Positions 23,201 to 36,013 of a stretch of DNA of 64,000 nt are shown one piece after another. The stretch is taken from NCBI GenBank assembly GCA_003116995.1, contig BDSL01000088.1, positions 372,001 to 436,000 of the forward strand, read 5' to 3'. Made by a program: the position numbers and the translations under genes. Source of the DNA: Yamagishiella unicocca (taxonomy: Eukaryota; Chlorophyta; Chlorophyceae; Chlamydomonadales; Volvocaceae). Below the pieces are notes generated by a model. The model was not told the DNA's origin, ran no database searches, and saw nothing but the letters and a program-made list of their open reading frames with translations. The first letter of the stretch is position 1. Each line of letters starts with the position of its first letter.

Positions 23201-24766
23201 CGACCCCTCTGTGTTCACGCTCGTCTTCATCAGCCGCACCGCCGACCAGTCCGCCGTGGGCCGCACCATCCTCAACGAGAAGGACCTCCTCGCGCAGTGC
23301 AACAGCGCAGCAGGCCAGGACCTGCCGCCGCCGGAGTGGGGCGTGCCGTACAAAAAGTTCTTTTGCTTCGCGCACATCTTCGGGACCGATCAGCTGATGG
23401 ACGTCTGGCTGATGCGGCGGGTGAGCCGACGATTGGGTTATGAGGATACGAACCAGCCCTGATCGCATTGTACAACAACAAGGGTTACGGCGTTAAGGTA
23501 GCGGGTCAGTGGCCCTTGCATGCCTGTTGGTATGCGTTGTGTCGCATCGAGTATGTCCACTTGATACCCCGCTCCAAAGGCGGTCGAGCGGGTTATTCCG
23601 CACGTGGCTTGCGATACGCGGGGGCCATGCTCCTGAGGTTCGCTGGCCCCGCCGCGTCCTTGGCTGCAGGTGGATGCGGTCTTCGGCATCCACGGGGCGG
23701 GCCTTATCAACGGGCTGTTCATGAAGCCGGGTGGCTCGGTGGTGGAGGTGCGGCCGTGGGGCTTCAGCGGCCCCGAGTCCTGGGCCAACGAGTACGGGCG
23801 CTTCAAGATGAGCAGCCAGAACGAGCGGCCATGGCCCGTGTTTTGGTACGGCATTGACACGTACAACTTATCGCTCATGGAGCTCGGCCAATTCGAGAAG
23901 GACTCCCGGCCGCACTACACCCAGAACTGGGTGCGTGCAGGCGGGAGTCGTGGGAGGGATGGGGACCGTCGGGCTCTGGGCGGAGATGAGCCAATTGGAG
24001 ATGTGGAGTGTCGTACTTAGCGCCACCTGGGTACCTCCATGCATGCTGGGGGGGGACCAGTCCGCCAGGTAGTCGCGGCCCTGGCTGACTAAGGCCCCTG
24101 GGATTAAGGCCCCTGGCTGACTAAGGCCCCTGGCTGACTAAGGCCCCTGGCTGACCAAGGGCCCTGCCTGAATAAGGCCCCTGCCTGAATAAGGCCCATG
24201 CTTAATGAGGCCCACCTGACGCACCCGCAGAGAACTCGGGCGCGGGACCGCCACGTCCGAGTAACGTGGCCATCGCTGCGGCATCACATGCTCAACATGG
24301 CAGCCGTGGCTCGAACCCACGACCGCTACATGTCGTTGCGGCTGAGCGGAGCATACTACGTCACCGACGAGTTGAAGCGGGTGAGGACGCATCCCTCGAG
24401 CCCCGCCTTTCCCGCTGCAAATAAAAACCCCATGCCGTGTCGCTACTCGCCGGTTGTAGCACCGGTAGTAGTCATTGTTACTCTAATGTCCAGACCAGAA
24501 GGCAGAGCCGGTTGCGTTGCACCACAGCTGTGGCCTGGCTGGGCCAGGACGGTAAAGCGGGGTTGTCGCTGTTGAGCTGCGTGACCCGCCTACCCTTGTT
24601 CCCCCGCCAGGCCGAAGACCCAGGCAGCGACCCTCACGTGGATAAGGCCCTCCAGCGGGTTCTCACCGACCCCGAGGCCGAGCGCCAGCTGGCAGTTCAG
24701 CCCCCGATTGCGCAGGAGGCCTTGGATCTGGCTGCAGCGCCGGACTCACTGGTGACACCTCCCTAG
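20238..24766 (+). CDS. GT61-family glycosyltransferase, tandem copy 2 (11 exons)
   Basis: Exons: 20238-20471, 20855-21015, 21402-21501, 21952-22062, 22421-22500, 22639-22827, 22934-23000, 23187-23420, 23670-23930, 24231-24380, 24611-24766 (TAG). From exon 2 onward every exon has exactly the same length as in copy 1; about 580 residues. It has the same signal-anchor (ALAVAVLLLHLCG) and GT61 signature (GIHGAGLINGLFMKPGGSVV), followed by EVRPWGFSGPESWANEY. Ala/Pro-rich differences are concentrated in the last exon, which ends AAAPDSLVTPP. The product is presumably a Golgi type II glycosyltransferase like its neighbour; open frame and intact motifs in both copies suggest both are functional. The sequence CATATATAG at 20222-20230 lies too close to the ATG to be its TATA box unless translation starts downstream. 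Confidence 0.88.
20755..20854 (+). repeat. Partial duplicate of GT61 exon 2 start inside intron 1 of copy 2
   Basis: A CCAG followed by ATGGACATGACTAAGG and GCCGCTACC at about 20758-20787 mirrors the true exon 2 start (CCAG, GTCGACATGACCAAGG, ACCGATACC) at 20851-20880. It then runs into a copy of the intron end (CCGTCCCTGCCCCCAACCGT) also present before exon 2 of copy 1. It is a decoy or remnant 3' splice site. Confidence 0.7.
21130..21250. repeat. About 43-bp tandem repeat in GT61 copy 2 intron 2
   Basis: Two and a half units containing TCGGTGGGGCCC(G/A)TCATTGGG and TCGGTGGTGGCTGTCC. Confidence 0.85.
24078..24212. repeat. 17-bp minisatellite in GT61 copy 2 intron 9
   Basis: About eight degenerate units of CTGGCTGACTAAGGCCC, the later ones changing to CTGCCTGAATAAGGCCC, next to the 3' splice site of exon 10. 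Confidence 0.88.
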
Positions 24767-26836
24767 ACCCAAACAGCCGATTGCAGCTGAGGGTTCAGAA
24801 TGCCGTAGCTGTCGCGTCCATACCGGAGCGATGTAGTGATGAGAAGGATGAGAAAGACGTGGATATCTATGATGATGACGATACTGGCGGTGATACGTCC
24901 AGACTGAACGCAATCGCGGTGGGTGGAGAAATGAAAGGGGCGCCTTCCGCGCTGAAAGGTGGACCATAATCGCTTTTCGTTTGCGACTCATCGATCGACA
25001 CCTTCTACCGCGCTGCTAGGCGGTATATTGGATGTACGCTTGTACGGATTACATTCGACGGTGTTGTCGTGCAGGTGACGAGCGGAGGCAGGTAAGGTGC
25101 GTGGGTGCGTAATGGTTCGGTGGACGGGTTGGCCGTGGATAGGAGATAGCATTAACTGATGCAGGGGGCTCCGGAGCTAAGGCGAAGCCTTCGGGCGCTT
25201 CGTCTGGATAGGAGGTGCGAATCGATCGCTGCGTTAAGGGTCCGCTAACGCCAAGTCGCCCGTGGGTCATGAAATCATCGTAGGAGACTGGATCGAGCGA
25301 GTGAGGGCAGTACGTATGCAGTGGTAGGCGTCCTAACGGAGGGCAACGTTGTAGTGATTGAATCCAATGCATGAATGAGGTTGCTGATCGAATATAGCGC
25401 TAATGCCGTAGGAAGATCGTACCGGTAGTTGTTGCAGTGGGCTCCGGATCATGGGGGGGAGAGGGAGAGCCGCCGGGTGTATCGCCGACCACTGAAGGAG
25501 GCAATGCCGTGTAGGTTTGTTCCCCAAGGCGGTTTTTCGTAGGGGGTGTGATGACTCGTGGAAGTGAGGACGGAGCGGGCCTGTGGGCTTGAGAGCCCAG
25601 CCGAAGAGGGTCGGAGCCTATCTGAGTACATACTGATAGTGGATGGAATGCTTTGAGGCGACGCCGGCCTAGTTAACCCCGATGAGCGCCACCCAATTCA
25701 TTGGAATAGACCAATCCCTGGTTCATGCCAGCGCGTCTTCATGCTAGCGCTGTGTAGGTCGTACTTGCGGTATGCTGTGTGCTTGTACGTTGGTTAGCTC
25801 TCAATAAGTTTGACTCGTTGGTTAGCTCTCAATAAGTTTGACTCGTTGGTTAGCTCTCAATAATTACGCCCACTAGGCGGTCCGTTCGCTGTCCGGGTCT
25901 TCTCGATGTATTTGGCATTCTTCGGCCCCCCCACTTCAGTTGCTGAGCCCCTCTCGATATCCAGTGAGTTCACACCGGTCGTCTCTTGCGGTTGGACAGG
26001 GGCAGTAGCAAGGCTTAACCAGGAGGGTACTCCACCCGCCAGTACTATGCGGGTTTACGCAATGGTGTACCGTGGCATAGTTAGGTCTTTGCCGTACTAT
26101 GCGGGAGATTTTGGGTTATGATGCTCGTACCTACATGCACTCCGATTTCGTTCAAGCTTTTAAGCCTGCCCAACATGAGCCACATCGTAACGATAACTGT
26201 CCATTTGCCCTCCGCCTGTAATGTGACACTGCACTGTGCACGGATGCGATAACTTGGTAGATGGATGGATGCATGGCTGCCGCATTTCGCCGCCGATATG
26301 CTTTGCACACTGCATGCATGCATTTCCCCAGCCCACCGTTGAGGAACGGGTACCGGGTACCCTGCCATATGATTGCAGTTCAACATCAAAGTTCTTCAGC
26401 CAGTTATTAGCTTGGCGGTGTTGCGTATCCACTTATTTGTCAAAGTCGCGAGCGATGGTGCAATACCAGGTACAATTGATATGTAACAGTAGATGATTTA
26501 TTCACTTATCTTCCGCCATTCCCACGAAAGACAATAAGGAGTGAAACGGTCAAAGCGTTGACCGTGCAAACACGACAACGTCATAGTCATCGCGGCAACT
26601 TTGCACATGTCCGACGTCGGTCTTACTGTCTAACTGATAGTACCGACGCATACATCTTTGCGTTTACACCTTATTGAATTGCCCTCCCAGGGCGGCATGG
26701 CTGTTTTTTGACGCCGCAAACGACAGCTACGTGACTATGAGACCCCTGACGATACTGAGGATGCCTTAGGCTGGATACTTGAGTATGTTAGGCTCGGACA
26801 GCTTCGAACCGACGCTTACAGCTCCAAGCAACGCAA
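24767..26836. other. Intergenic between GT61 copy 2 and the F-x-P repeat gene
   Basis: No gene supported. It contains a 28-bp direct repeat in three copies at 25789-25870. Confidence 0.5.
25789..25870. repeat. 28-bp tandem repeat, three copies
   Basis: Units begin TTGGTTAGCTCTCAATAA. The first two are identical, ending GTTTGACTCG, and the third is truncated. Confidence 0.9.
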
Positions 26837-29800
26837 ATGGCCGACTGGGCGCACGGTCCGCCTGGACAGCGCCGTTCGGTTTCGTCTTCAATCGGATTTA
26901 ATCCTGATCAAGCTGGCCGTGGACCGACATATGAGCGCGTGCAGCGGCTGCTGGAGGAGCGGCGTGCTCGTGCCCATGCCCAATCATCGGCCCAAGGACC
27001 GCTCGAGTACACTGAAGGCAAGTTGTTATTTTTTGAGAATGTCCTTCAATTGCCAAAACTGCCTATACTAAGCAGGTTGCTTATCCAGCCTACCCTCCTT
27101 TGCACCCCCTGGCCCCTCTCGGCGCCCATTTCAGCGACCGGCGTCCCTTTTGAGCACGGCCGGCCAGGGCTATCCTTAACATCACCTGATAGTGACGAAA
27201 GCTTTGTATTTGATCGACCGTCCTACGCCTCGGACGGTGGGGTGTTGGGCCCACCGGAAGAGCTTCTGCGCGACAGCTATTCGTCAGTGCATTCCCGGCG
27301 GCCCAGGAACGATACGAGCAGCGTATATGCTCAAGCTGCTTGGCACCCGCCGGCGCAATTTGAGGCACCGCCGGGCCACTTGGATGACGAGGACGGCGAT
27401 GAGAGTGATTTCCACAGTGGGCCCTTGGTGGACGCGGAGCAGCCAGGATCGCAGCACCAATCCCCACGGCCATACTCCCAGAACTTTATGCTGGAGCAGG
27501 GGCATCCCGAGTCTCATAATGAGTCGCAGCAGCACGACCCTGGGTTACAGCCGGACGCTCTTGGGCCTGATGGGCACACGCTTGCGGACCTGGAGCAAAT
27601 GCTCAACCAGACGATGAGTCAATTCAATGTGGAGAGCATGCGCGTACCGTCCTCCAAAGACATGGCGTACGGTATGACGCATGCCGATGGTCCCTTTGAC
27701 ATTTCGGACATCTGGGCCATGGATTCGCAGCCCAGCGGTTCGCAACGCAGTGCGTCGCATAGGCAGGCACCTTCCGAGGATGACGTTTCCCGTGGTAAGT
27801 ACTATGGATGCCTGGACCCTAGGAAAGGTAATGCTGACACTGGTAGGTGGAAACGGAGAATGACAGGGGAGCGGCGGCAAGTTTTCACGCAAGAGGCCAC
27901 ACGCCAAGCCTGGTTTCGTTAGCTTTTCCTGGGATGCACATGGTCCACCCGGGGTGTAAACGTCTTGTGATAAGTTATTACGCGATGCGTCCTGGAACGC
28001 TCGGCTGGTATCAGCTGGTAATCGTGCAGCTGAATGCTGCGGCAGTAGCGAATCGATGGGACGCCTCACAGCCTTCTGGAATGTTAGTACCTGTCGTCTC
28101 TGCCTTTGATGATGCCCTGGCCCATGCGCCTAAAGGTATATGAGCTAGATAGTTCCAGTGGATGCACCTAGGCGCTCTGCCAAACTAATGACAATTCTAT
28201 CCGGCGGCAAAGGCAAATGTCTATTGCATGAGTTTCCACTTCCCTTGCCCACGCCACAGCAGATGACGGACACGAAGTAAACTCATACTTGGGCGCCTAT
28301 TCGCAGCAACAGCCCTTATCACGGGAATCTTCGCTGGCGGCTGGCCGTCCTGGGCAACAACAGCGCATTCCCGTCAGGGATCAGCAGTTGGGAAGCGCCC
28401 GTCCGGGAAGCGCCCAGCCACGCGCGCAGCCCATACAACGCGCACACCCGCCGCCGCCGCCGCCGCACCACCACCAACATCAACAACAACGGGTTCCTGC
28501 CACCGCTGGCAATCGGGGCCCTCCTTCTGCACGCGCTGTGGAGCCACACCGGCGCATGCAGCAGCATCAATCGTTGTTAGCGCAGCAGAGTTTGCCATAC
28601 CAAGCGCAGCTCCCGCGACAGGCGCAGGCGCGGGCTCCCAACGTGGATCCGGCTATCCTGCGCCGCCCGAGCACGCCAACTGGGCGCGTGCTAACGCAGC
28701 AGCAAAAGTAGGCATGCGTTGACATTTGCTTGAGCCGAAAATCAAACTGGGCAGTTGTTTGTAGACATGCGTCAGGGAGGGAAGCCAACATAAGCTGGAA
28801 AAATGCCAAAGGGGCCGCGAGCTCCACCATGGCGCTGATGGCTTCTTGTACGGTCCGTGCTGCTAAAGGTCGTCCATCCCGTACCAGCGTCTTGCATTTC
28901 GTTGCGCTCCTTGCGCCCGCGGTCACCGTCGCCCTCCCACGTCTTGACCTGCTTCCCTGTGCCAGGCCCATATATCCGCGGGTGTCCCCTCGCTACAACC
29001 AGCCGCCCAAAATGGCGGCAGGGCCCATGTCCCCTGGCCGGGCAGTCGACCAGGCCGAAGGGTACACCTTCCAGCCGCACATCAACCCGCGCAGTCGCGA
29101 GATAGCGGAGCGGCTGCTGCCTGTAGACAGGCAAGCACGCGCCGGGCTGGTTGACGGGGTCGTTCGCGGGTAGGGGGCACCGTGCAGGCTTTAATGTAGT
29201 TTTAGGTGACAGGCAAAGCCGCTGATAGCGCTCATGCTTGGTGCAGCTAGTTTGGCGCAGGATAATCTGTCGTCATCCTTGCTGTTGACCCGACATGGGG
29301 CACCTTGCTCATTGAGTGCGATGTTCCCCGTTAATGACGGTACATCCTGCTCCAAACACAGCTTTGACACCAAACATCTCGCAATAACACCCCCCTTTAT
29401 GACTGGCCGCCTGCTCATCTAGGGACCGGCGCCTCGAGCAGCTAAGTCGCCCTCGCAACGAGCGGGTGGAGCAGCGCTACGAGCAGGTAGGCGGGGCGGG
29501 GGGGCCCTTCCTGCCTGCTTTTGACCAAAAGCCGTGCCTAGGCTAAGGGTTGTGGCGTACCCGCTTCTTGGCGTCCCTACTTAATGCTCTGCCATTCACA
29601 TCTCCGTCGAAATTGCCTCCTACGAAAGGAACGCAGCGCTCCCGGAAGCGTTTGCCACGCGGTGCTCACCCTTGCCGTTTGGCCTCATCACGCATGCAGC
29701 TGCGGCAAGCCAAGGAGGAGGAGGAGCTGCGCGACTGCACCTTCCAGCCGCAAACTGGTCGGCCGCCCAGTATACCCCGTCTGCGGGGTAATCTGCCGGT

Positions 29801-32800
29801 GCACGACCGCCTGTACAATGTCAAACCGGCGTGGCAGCTCAAACGGTGCGAGCCTGGGCCCTAACGGGAGGCGTAAGGCCAAACAGGCATGGTCTACTTA
29901 ATCCGATGTCATCCTATGTCATCGCTTTGTACGTGGGATCCGGATCGCATACTGACGTTTCTGATGCGCCCTTGCGGTTGTAGGGACGAAATCTTGCGAG
30001 ACAGGGAGCAGGCGGTGCTGGCCAACTGCACCTTCCAGCCAAAGTGCGGCTCGAGGTAAGAAGGCAGGCCACACGGCAGTTGCGTACCGTGATAATGGCG
30101 TCCTAGGGCAACGCACGCAGGACTCTTGACGGATCGGCCGAGTGGTGCGACAGCTACATACCGTGTTGCCCCCAACGCATTACTAGATATTTAGTGCCTT
30201 TGGGGGCAGACTGTGCACAGCCAACAGGCCAGCATTTCATTGGTGTAATGGATGGATGTCATCTGTGGGCACGACAGCTTGCTGGCCGACGTCGATCCGG
30301 CACATAGGGCAGGTCCCCGGCGGCCTCTCCCTTCGCCTCGGCGACCATATCTCCCAATTACCTGTCACGCAATTCGTTTCTCCTCACGGCCCCTCCGCTC
30401 CCACCCCGCCTCAACCTGTAGGCAAACTCCTGACGATGCGCGCAGGTCAAGTAGCGCTGTGCGCCGCAGGCCAGTGAGTGCAGCGTCGGGTGTCGCAGGC
30501 GGCACGCCGTACGTGCCCATCCATCAGCGCGTCGCGGACCTGCTACGCAGCCGGAATGAAAAGCTGGCGAAGGCGCAGGTCAAGATGGTGAGCACCAGAC
30601 GCCATGTATATCAGGGGTGGTGCTGTCACATGGATGCTATGTGGACGTCGTCGCAGCTCACGGGTCTACGGAGGCGGTTGAGCTGGTTAGCTTGTATTTT
30701 TTCCTGCCAGGCCGATACCATATTGGCTGTCCCCGGCTTAGAGGAACCGTATGTCGAGATTTCCATTGTCCTGCACATTGCACTGCACATTGAGGTACAC
30801 GTAGGCGAGGAGGGCAAGGGTACACGTAGGCGAATGTATAGATAAGCTCCCAGGCGTCTCAACCTTGCCTTCGCGTTCCCGTGCGTTGTCAGGAGCTGGG
30901 CGGCGGCTCGGTGACGTTTCAGCCGGAGATCAACCGGCGTTCCGCGCAGATGGCAGCCGAGCGGCAGAGGCAGCAGCCCGCTGAGCTGGCCGGCCTGCCG
31001 GCTGGCGAGCGGCTGTACCGGCTGGCGCAGGAGCAGTCGTCGGTCGTCAGGTGCGGCCGAGTGGGAGATGCCACACACCATCTTGAATGCGGGGAAAATG
31101 AGCTGCGGTATGGAGATGTACTCTAAAATGAGTTGCGGTAAGGATACGTACCCTCATATCACCTCAAAGAGGCCTGAAAGACATACGCGACTTGACGCTC
31201 CGGGCGGTAAAAGGAGGACCCGTGTACGAAAGCAGCATCTTTGCTCCGGGGGACGACCGCTCCGAAGTAGTTGACAGTGTGTGTGTGGTTGTGATGTGTT
31301 TGGGGTAAGGCTCATTGGAATCCAGCATGACGCAGAATCACAAACCGCCAACTTACCCTTTTGGCCGCTGATAGTGCAGCTCGTGGCCCTCCTCAGCAAC
31401 TGTTTTTGCCCCTACTCGTCGGTCGGATCCCTACCTCCTGCCAGGCGACGCACGGGAGGTGACGAGATGGGCTCCAGCTTGAGGGACGTGAGCGCTGCTC
31501 GCGACCAACGGCGGTCGCAACAACTGCAGCAGCAGCCACCGTCGGCGATGCCATCGATAAACCCTCGAAGTCGTGCCCTGGCGGAGAGCTCCGACCTCCC
31601 ACAGGACTTTCTGGCGCGACAGGTGCGAGGGACCGGGGTCGCCGCGACACCACCGGTACATGGCTGCACCCAAAGTCTCCCTTCCCCTAAAGAGCAGGTC
31701 TCTTGACTCCGGGCTGGTTGCGCGCACTCCTCGCCGCCTCGGACTGTCGATATCGGTGCCCTATCCGCCTTGAACTCCCGACGGCAAAGTTGGTTCCTCC
31801 TCGTGTCACGCGTGCAGGCTTACCTGGCGGCACTGGGCCACGAGAAGCGAGCGCTGTACCGGAGCCTCCTGGAGGAGTCCACCTGCACCTTTCAACCGCA
31901 GCTGCTCATTTCTCGGACGGGCAGGTGCGTTCACGTGCGAAGTACCGCTTCCCAGGCTGCTGCTGTAATCGGCGGTGCGTGGAAGATGCTATTGTGCACG
32001 CCGCATTTGTGCCAACATAGGCTCGCTGATATCGCTTCCCTGCTCCTAAAACGCTCTGTGTGGCCGTGCTCATCGCGTCAACAAGATCACCCTCCCGTCC
32101 CTCCTTGTAACCGGCTTTCCACCCTTGTGCCACTGCATGCGCACAACCCTGCAGTCTCGGCTCGAGCTGTGGGTTCGGCAATGCCTCGCATGCTGGGTCG
32201 CACTGGTCCGGGTCCGGAGGCGATGCCGACCGCGTGTCAAAACTGGCGTACGAGGACGTGCAGCGAAGCGCGGCGCTGCGGGACGCGCTGGAGCAGCACC
32301 ACTACGGCCAGTTTACATTCGCACCCGCCATCAATGACCGCTCAAGGCGCATTGGCAGGGTCAGTGGCGTCAAGCGCGTGCGGGAGACGGAGGGGCGGCC
32401 GTAGCACTCCACTTGTTCGGACCTCACACTCGCTTGAAGGGCCGCAGACAGGCTTCGCGCGGCCACCACCTATTGCCTGGGTCCGCAACATGTAGAGCCT
32501 GGCAGGTTTCCCCCGTTGTCCACTTCTCATTCCCGCTTCCCTCCTTCTTGTCCCGTTGTGCCTGCAGCGCCACTCACTGACGGACCTGTACCGAGACGAG
32601 GAGCGGCAGGTTAAGCTAGAGCGCCTTGCCGCCACTGCAGAAGCGCAGCGCGCGGCCGAGTGCACATTCCGCCCTGCCATCAACCCACGCAGCGCGTCCA
32701 TAGGGCGGCAGCGGCGGGGCAGCCTGGTGCTGGCATCTACGGAGGGACACGAGCAAGCCAACAAACTGCGCAGCAGCATCTTGACGGTAGGTTTTGGGCC

Positions 32801-34552
32801 ACGTCAATTACTGCAAGGAAGCGGTTAGGGGCGGCATGGGGAATAGGCCCCAGTGAATCAACACAGGGAGTATTCCTAGGAGAAGTGCAAGTATGGCGCG
32901 GAAATAGTACAGGGCCGGTTTGTGGTTCGGGGGGTTGCCCTGTTACCATGGGCCCGCGTGGTCAGCCGCCTGGTGTGCTCCTGGCGCTACAGGAAGCCCG
33001 GGCGCTGCGGGAGTATGAGGAGCTGAAGGAGTGCACCTTCACGCCCGCCATCAACCGCGCGACGCCCAAGCCAAGCGGGCCGGTGGCTGTACCCGGCTTG
33101 GGGCGGCATTTGGAGCTCAGGGTAAGGCGAGCCGGACGTTGGCTTATGGTAACTAAAGCCGCCCATGCAGCCGCCACCGTGTCCACGTGCGCTGTGCGCC
33201 TTCCCGCATGCGGTACCAGTTTGGCTAGACATGACACGTCAGGTGAAAGACCTCAACGCCTTCCGATGCCTGCAATCACCATCACACTGTGTCCAGCATA
33301 GCCAACTTGGCATCGCGGCTGATGCAGAACCTGCAACGACCCCGTTTCCGGCTTTTGGCCACAATAGGAACTGGCTCGGCGCAAGCGCGAGGCCGACGAT
33401 GCTCGCAAGGCGGAGGTCTGGAACATGCGGTCAAAGTCGCCGGGACCCCGAGCCGGTGTAACCGTCCCGCAGCCTTTCAGCTTCGAGGCGCGCGTCCTAC
33501 CGTGGCAGGTGCGTCAGGGCAGGAGCAGGGTTCAGAAGGGGTCGGGCGCACATCAGGCGAGAGGTACGGGCGGTTCACAGCCTCAGGCTAGAAGCGCCAG
33601 TCTCCAGGCGAGCTGCCTGCCCTGACGCGACCCGTTGTTACGCGTCTGGTGGTGTCATTCCCCGCACCCGCGCTTGGTTGCTTTACGGATGCAGATCCCT
33701 CGCGTCCAAATGATACAGCAGCAACATGAGCAAGAGCAGCAGCAGAAGAAAGCACTGGCGGCGCTCAAACAACAGGTAAGTGGTGTGGAGAACGTGTGGT
33801 CATGACTTCCTACACCTCTTGAGCCTTATTGAGGGCGGCCTAAGCAGCTAGGGCTGTCCGTCCGTTTGGTGGGCAGGTCTCTTCCGTCCATATACTTTAC
33901 CCTGTCCAACTTAACCCATCTGACGCAAGCCGCACCTCGCCTTATGGTCGCACCGTCTACACCCACAGCGGCAGCAGCAGCGAAGGGAAGCGGACGACCG
34001 TCGCTCATCTCACCTGCAAAAGATTATGCAGGAGGCCCGTACTGTGCATGGAGAGCACGAGCGCGCGGTAGCAGGCGCGGTCCTGACACCGGCCGTGCCG
34101 GTACCGTCCGCCATGTACCAGCAGCCCCGGCCAGCCAGCGCCGGGCGCCGCCGCTCAGTGACTTTCCAGTCGCCATCTTCTGGTGACGTGTATGGCGCGG
34201 GTTCCTCCTACGGCATTGCAGAAGTGCCTGCTGACGTGGACAACCGCGCACCTGACTTCGCGCCTGCGGCGACACATGTACCTGACGCCGGCAATACCCG
34301 GAGAGGAAGTCACGGCGGCTTCGGCTTTGCTGACAGTCCCGTAAGAGTGAGTCGCGGTTTAGGTTCCGGAGCTCGTAGAGCTGCGTGGCTGGGACCACGC
34401 GCACACACCTGTGCCTTATATGGACATTTAGCCCAGTGCCCTTGTTCTCTGATTTATTGGTGCGTCAGAGAGGTTTTGGGTAAAATGACTGACTGGTCGT
34501 CCGTTCCTGTCGCCGCTACCTGCAGGAAGAGCTGAGCATGCGCTTTCACTGA
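26837..34552 (+). CDS. Large C-T-F-x-P-x-I-N repeat protein (18 exons), function unknown
   Basis: Exons: 26837-27017, 27135-27794, 28263-28707, 28966-29130, 29423-29486, 29700-29845, 29984-30055, 30422-30587, 30893-31050, 31445-31622, 31818-31924, 32155-32359, 32568-32786, 32993-33121, 33368-33508, 33695-33775, 33969-34346, 34526-34552; about 1173 residues. The N-terminal 430 residues are disordered, acidic then Gln/Pro/His-rich. From exon 4 on, most exons carry one copy of a motif of the form [CYVF]-T-F-x-P-x-[IL]-N-x-R-S: at 29063 (YTFQPHINPRS), 29736, 30027, 30911 (VTFQPEINRRS), about 31552, 31884, 32312 (FTFAPAINDRS), 32661 (CTFRPAINPRS) and 33032 (CTFTPAINRAT). Between them lie charged helices (for example RDEERQVKLERLAATAEAQR, KEEEELRD). 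From memory, such repeats occur in large cytoskeletal or ciliary proteins of flagellated protists, so a flagellar or basal-body role is a guess. Introns 1 and possibly 4 use GC donors. Confidence 0.82.
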
Positions 34553-36013
34553 GCCTATTGGAGCGTGCCGACCCTCATCTCAGCGGTGGAGCGCTTCTTG
34601 TGTCGCGGCTCTTTTGCGGCAGCTGGTGCCTGCGTCGAGAGGATGCGGTCCAGGTCGGGACCTGGGCGGCAGCGGGCAGTGCTGTCGAATGCGGACCCGC
34701 ATGCCGGGCTTGAGCAATGTAGATTGGACGTGATGACCTGGCATGTGATGGGCATCGGGGCATTGCCTGCAGCTGGTTTCGGCCGTGACACATAGAGTAT
34801 AAGGCCCATTTATCCATGAACGTTACGCTGCAGAAAGGGGTTGGGGCCAAGCCATGTGCTATGTTGGATGACATATTTAAGGGCGTGTCGGCGGTGCCAG
34901 CGCAAGTCCTGTCTGGGCCAGCGCGCGGCAGGCGCATATGCATGCAGTTGAAAGCGTTATTACTGTTTAGGGCATAAAGTCGCTAGGGTTCAGTCGAGGA
35001 TTGGTACCTGCCCGCTTGCGTTCCGGGCATCAACCTAGGTCCCTTGCTGTCAGGATTTTGTGCAGTGCAGCGCCGATTTGTGCATGACCCGCCTGTACAC
35101 GTGGCAGCTCGGTCACGATGAGAAATGGCGTGTGACCACGAGGCTCACTAGTCCTCGGGCCTGCCTCTCTGCTGTAATTACGGTCAGCATGTGGCTCCCG
35201 TCTCCACTCTCACCCGGTTAACAGCTGAAAGAGTCGGACTCAGCTGGTCCGACGCGAGGCAAGAGATTCGGTTTAAATGTCCGGTCGCAATAAAGGAATA
35301 CGACTGGCAACGGCATCAGCCGAAAGCTTTGAACCAAAGTCCTTTTAAGATACTGGCTTTCCTGTCGAGGAACGTCCTCGTTCAGGGTAGGGCGCCGCTG
35401 AGGCGCCATGGATGTACAACTGCAACGCACCCACAATATCAACAGATAACAACCCGCACCTGGTAACAACCCGCAACATACCCGGAAATGAGGAAGTTCT
35501 TATGGGCTCACCCTGCGCAGCGCAACCGGTATTAGCAGTATTACACGTATTCATATACCGCCAGGTTGATCAGGTTTAAATCATTCACACACGTACGCAA
35601 CCACATGCATCCCAGGAATAATACACATACAACTCCGTGCTGACGGCCGCTTCATCTTCAACAGTATATACACCGATACCGGAAATAGTGCAGAAAGCTC
35701 GCGCAGTCACAAGTATTCATCCGGCCGCTCGACCGGATCCGATCCGCAATAAACGACGGCCAATCCCCCCACAGGGCTACCTTAACTTACCCAGTCATGT
35801 GCAACAGCAGCACTACTCGTAAAGTAAAGGACCATGCTTGGGTCGGCTCCCACTTTATTGGAACGGCAAGCCTTCAATAGTTCAATTATGCATACGTGCC
35901 AACTCGCTCTGCGATTTGCGCGGCCCCGCCGCCGAGAATGGCTACTGAACCGCGCGGCCCTACTGCAGTTTTTTTCCGGTAGACCAAATCCTAGGTCTAC
36001 GATAATATCCTAA
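34553..36013. other. Convergent intergenic region
   Basis: 3' flanks of the repeat-protein gene (plus) and the TRP gene (minus). No gene or notable repeat seen. Confidence 0.5.
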
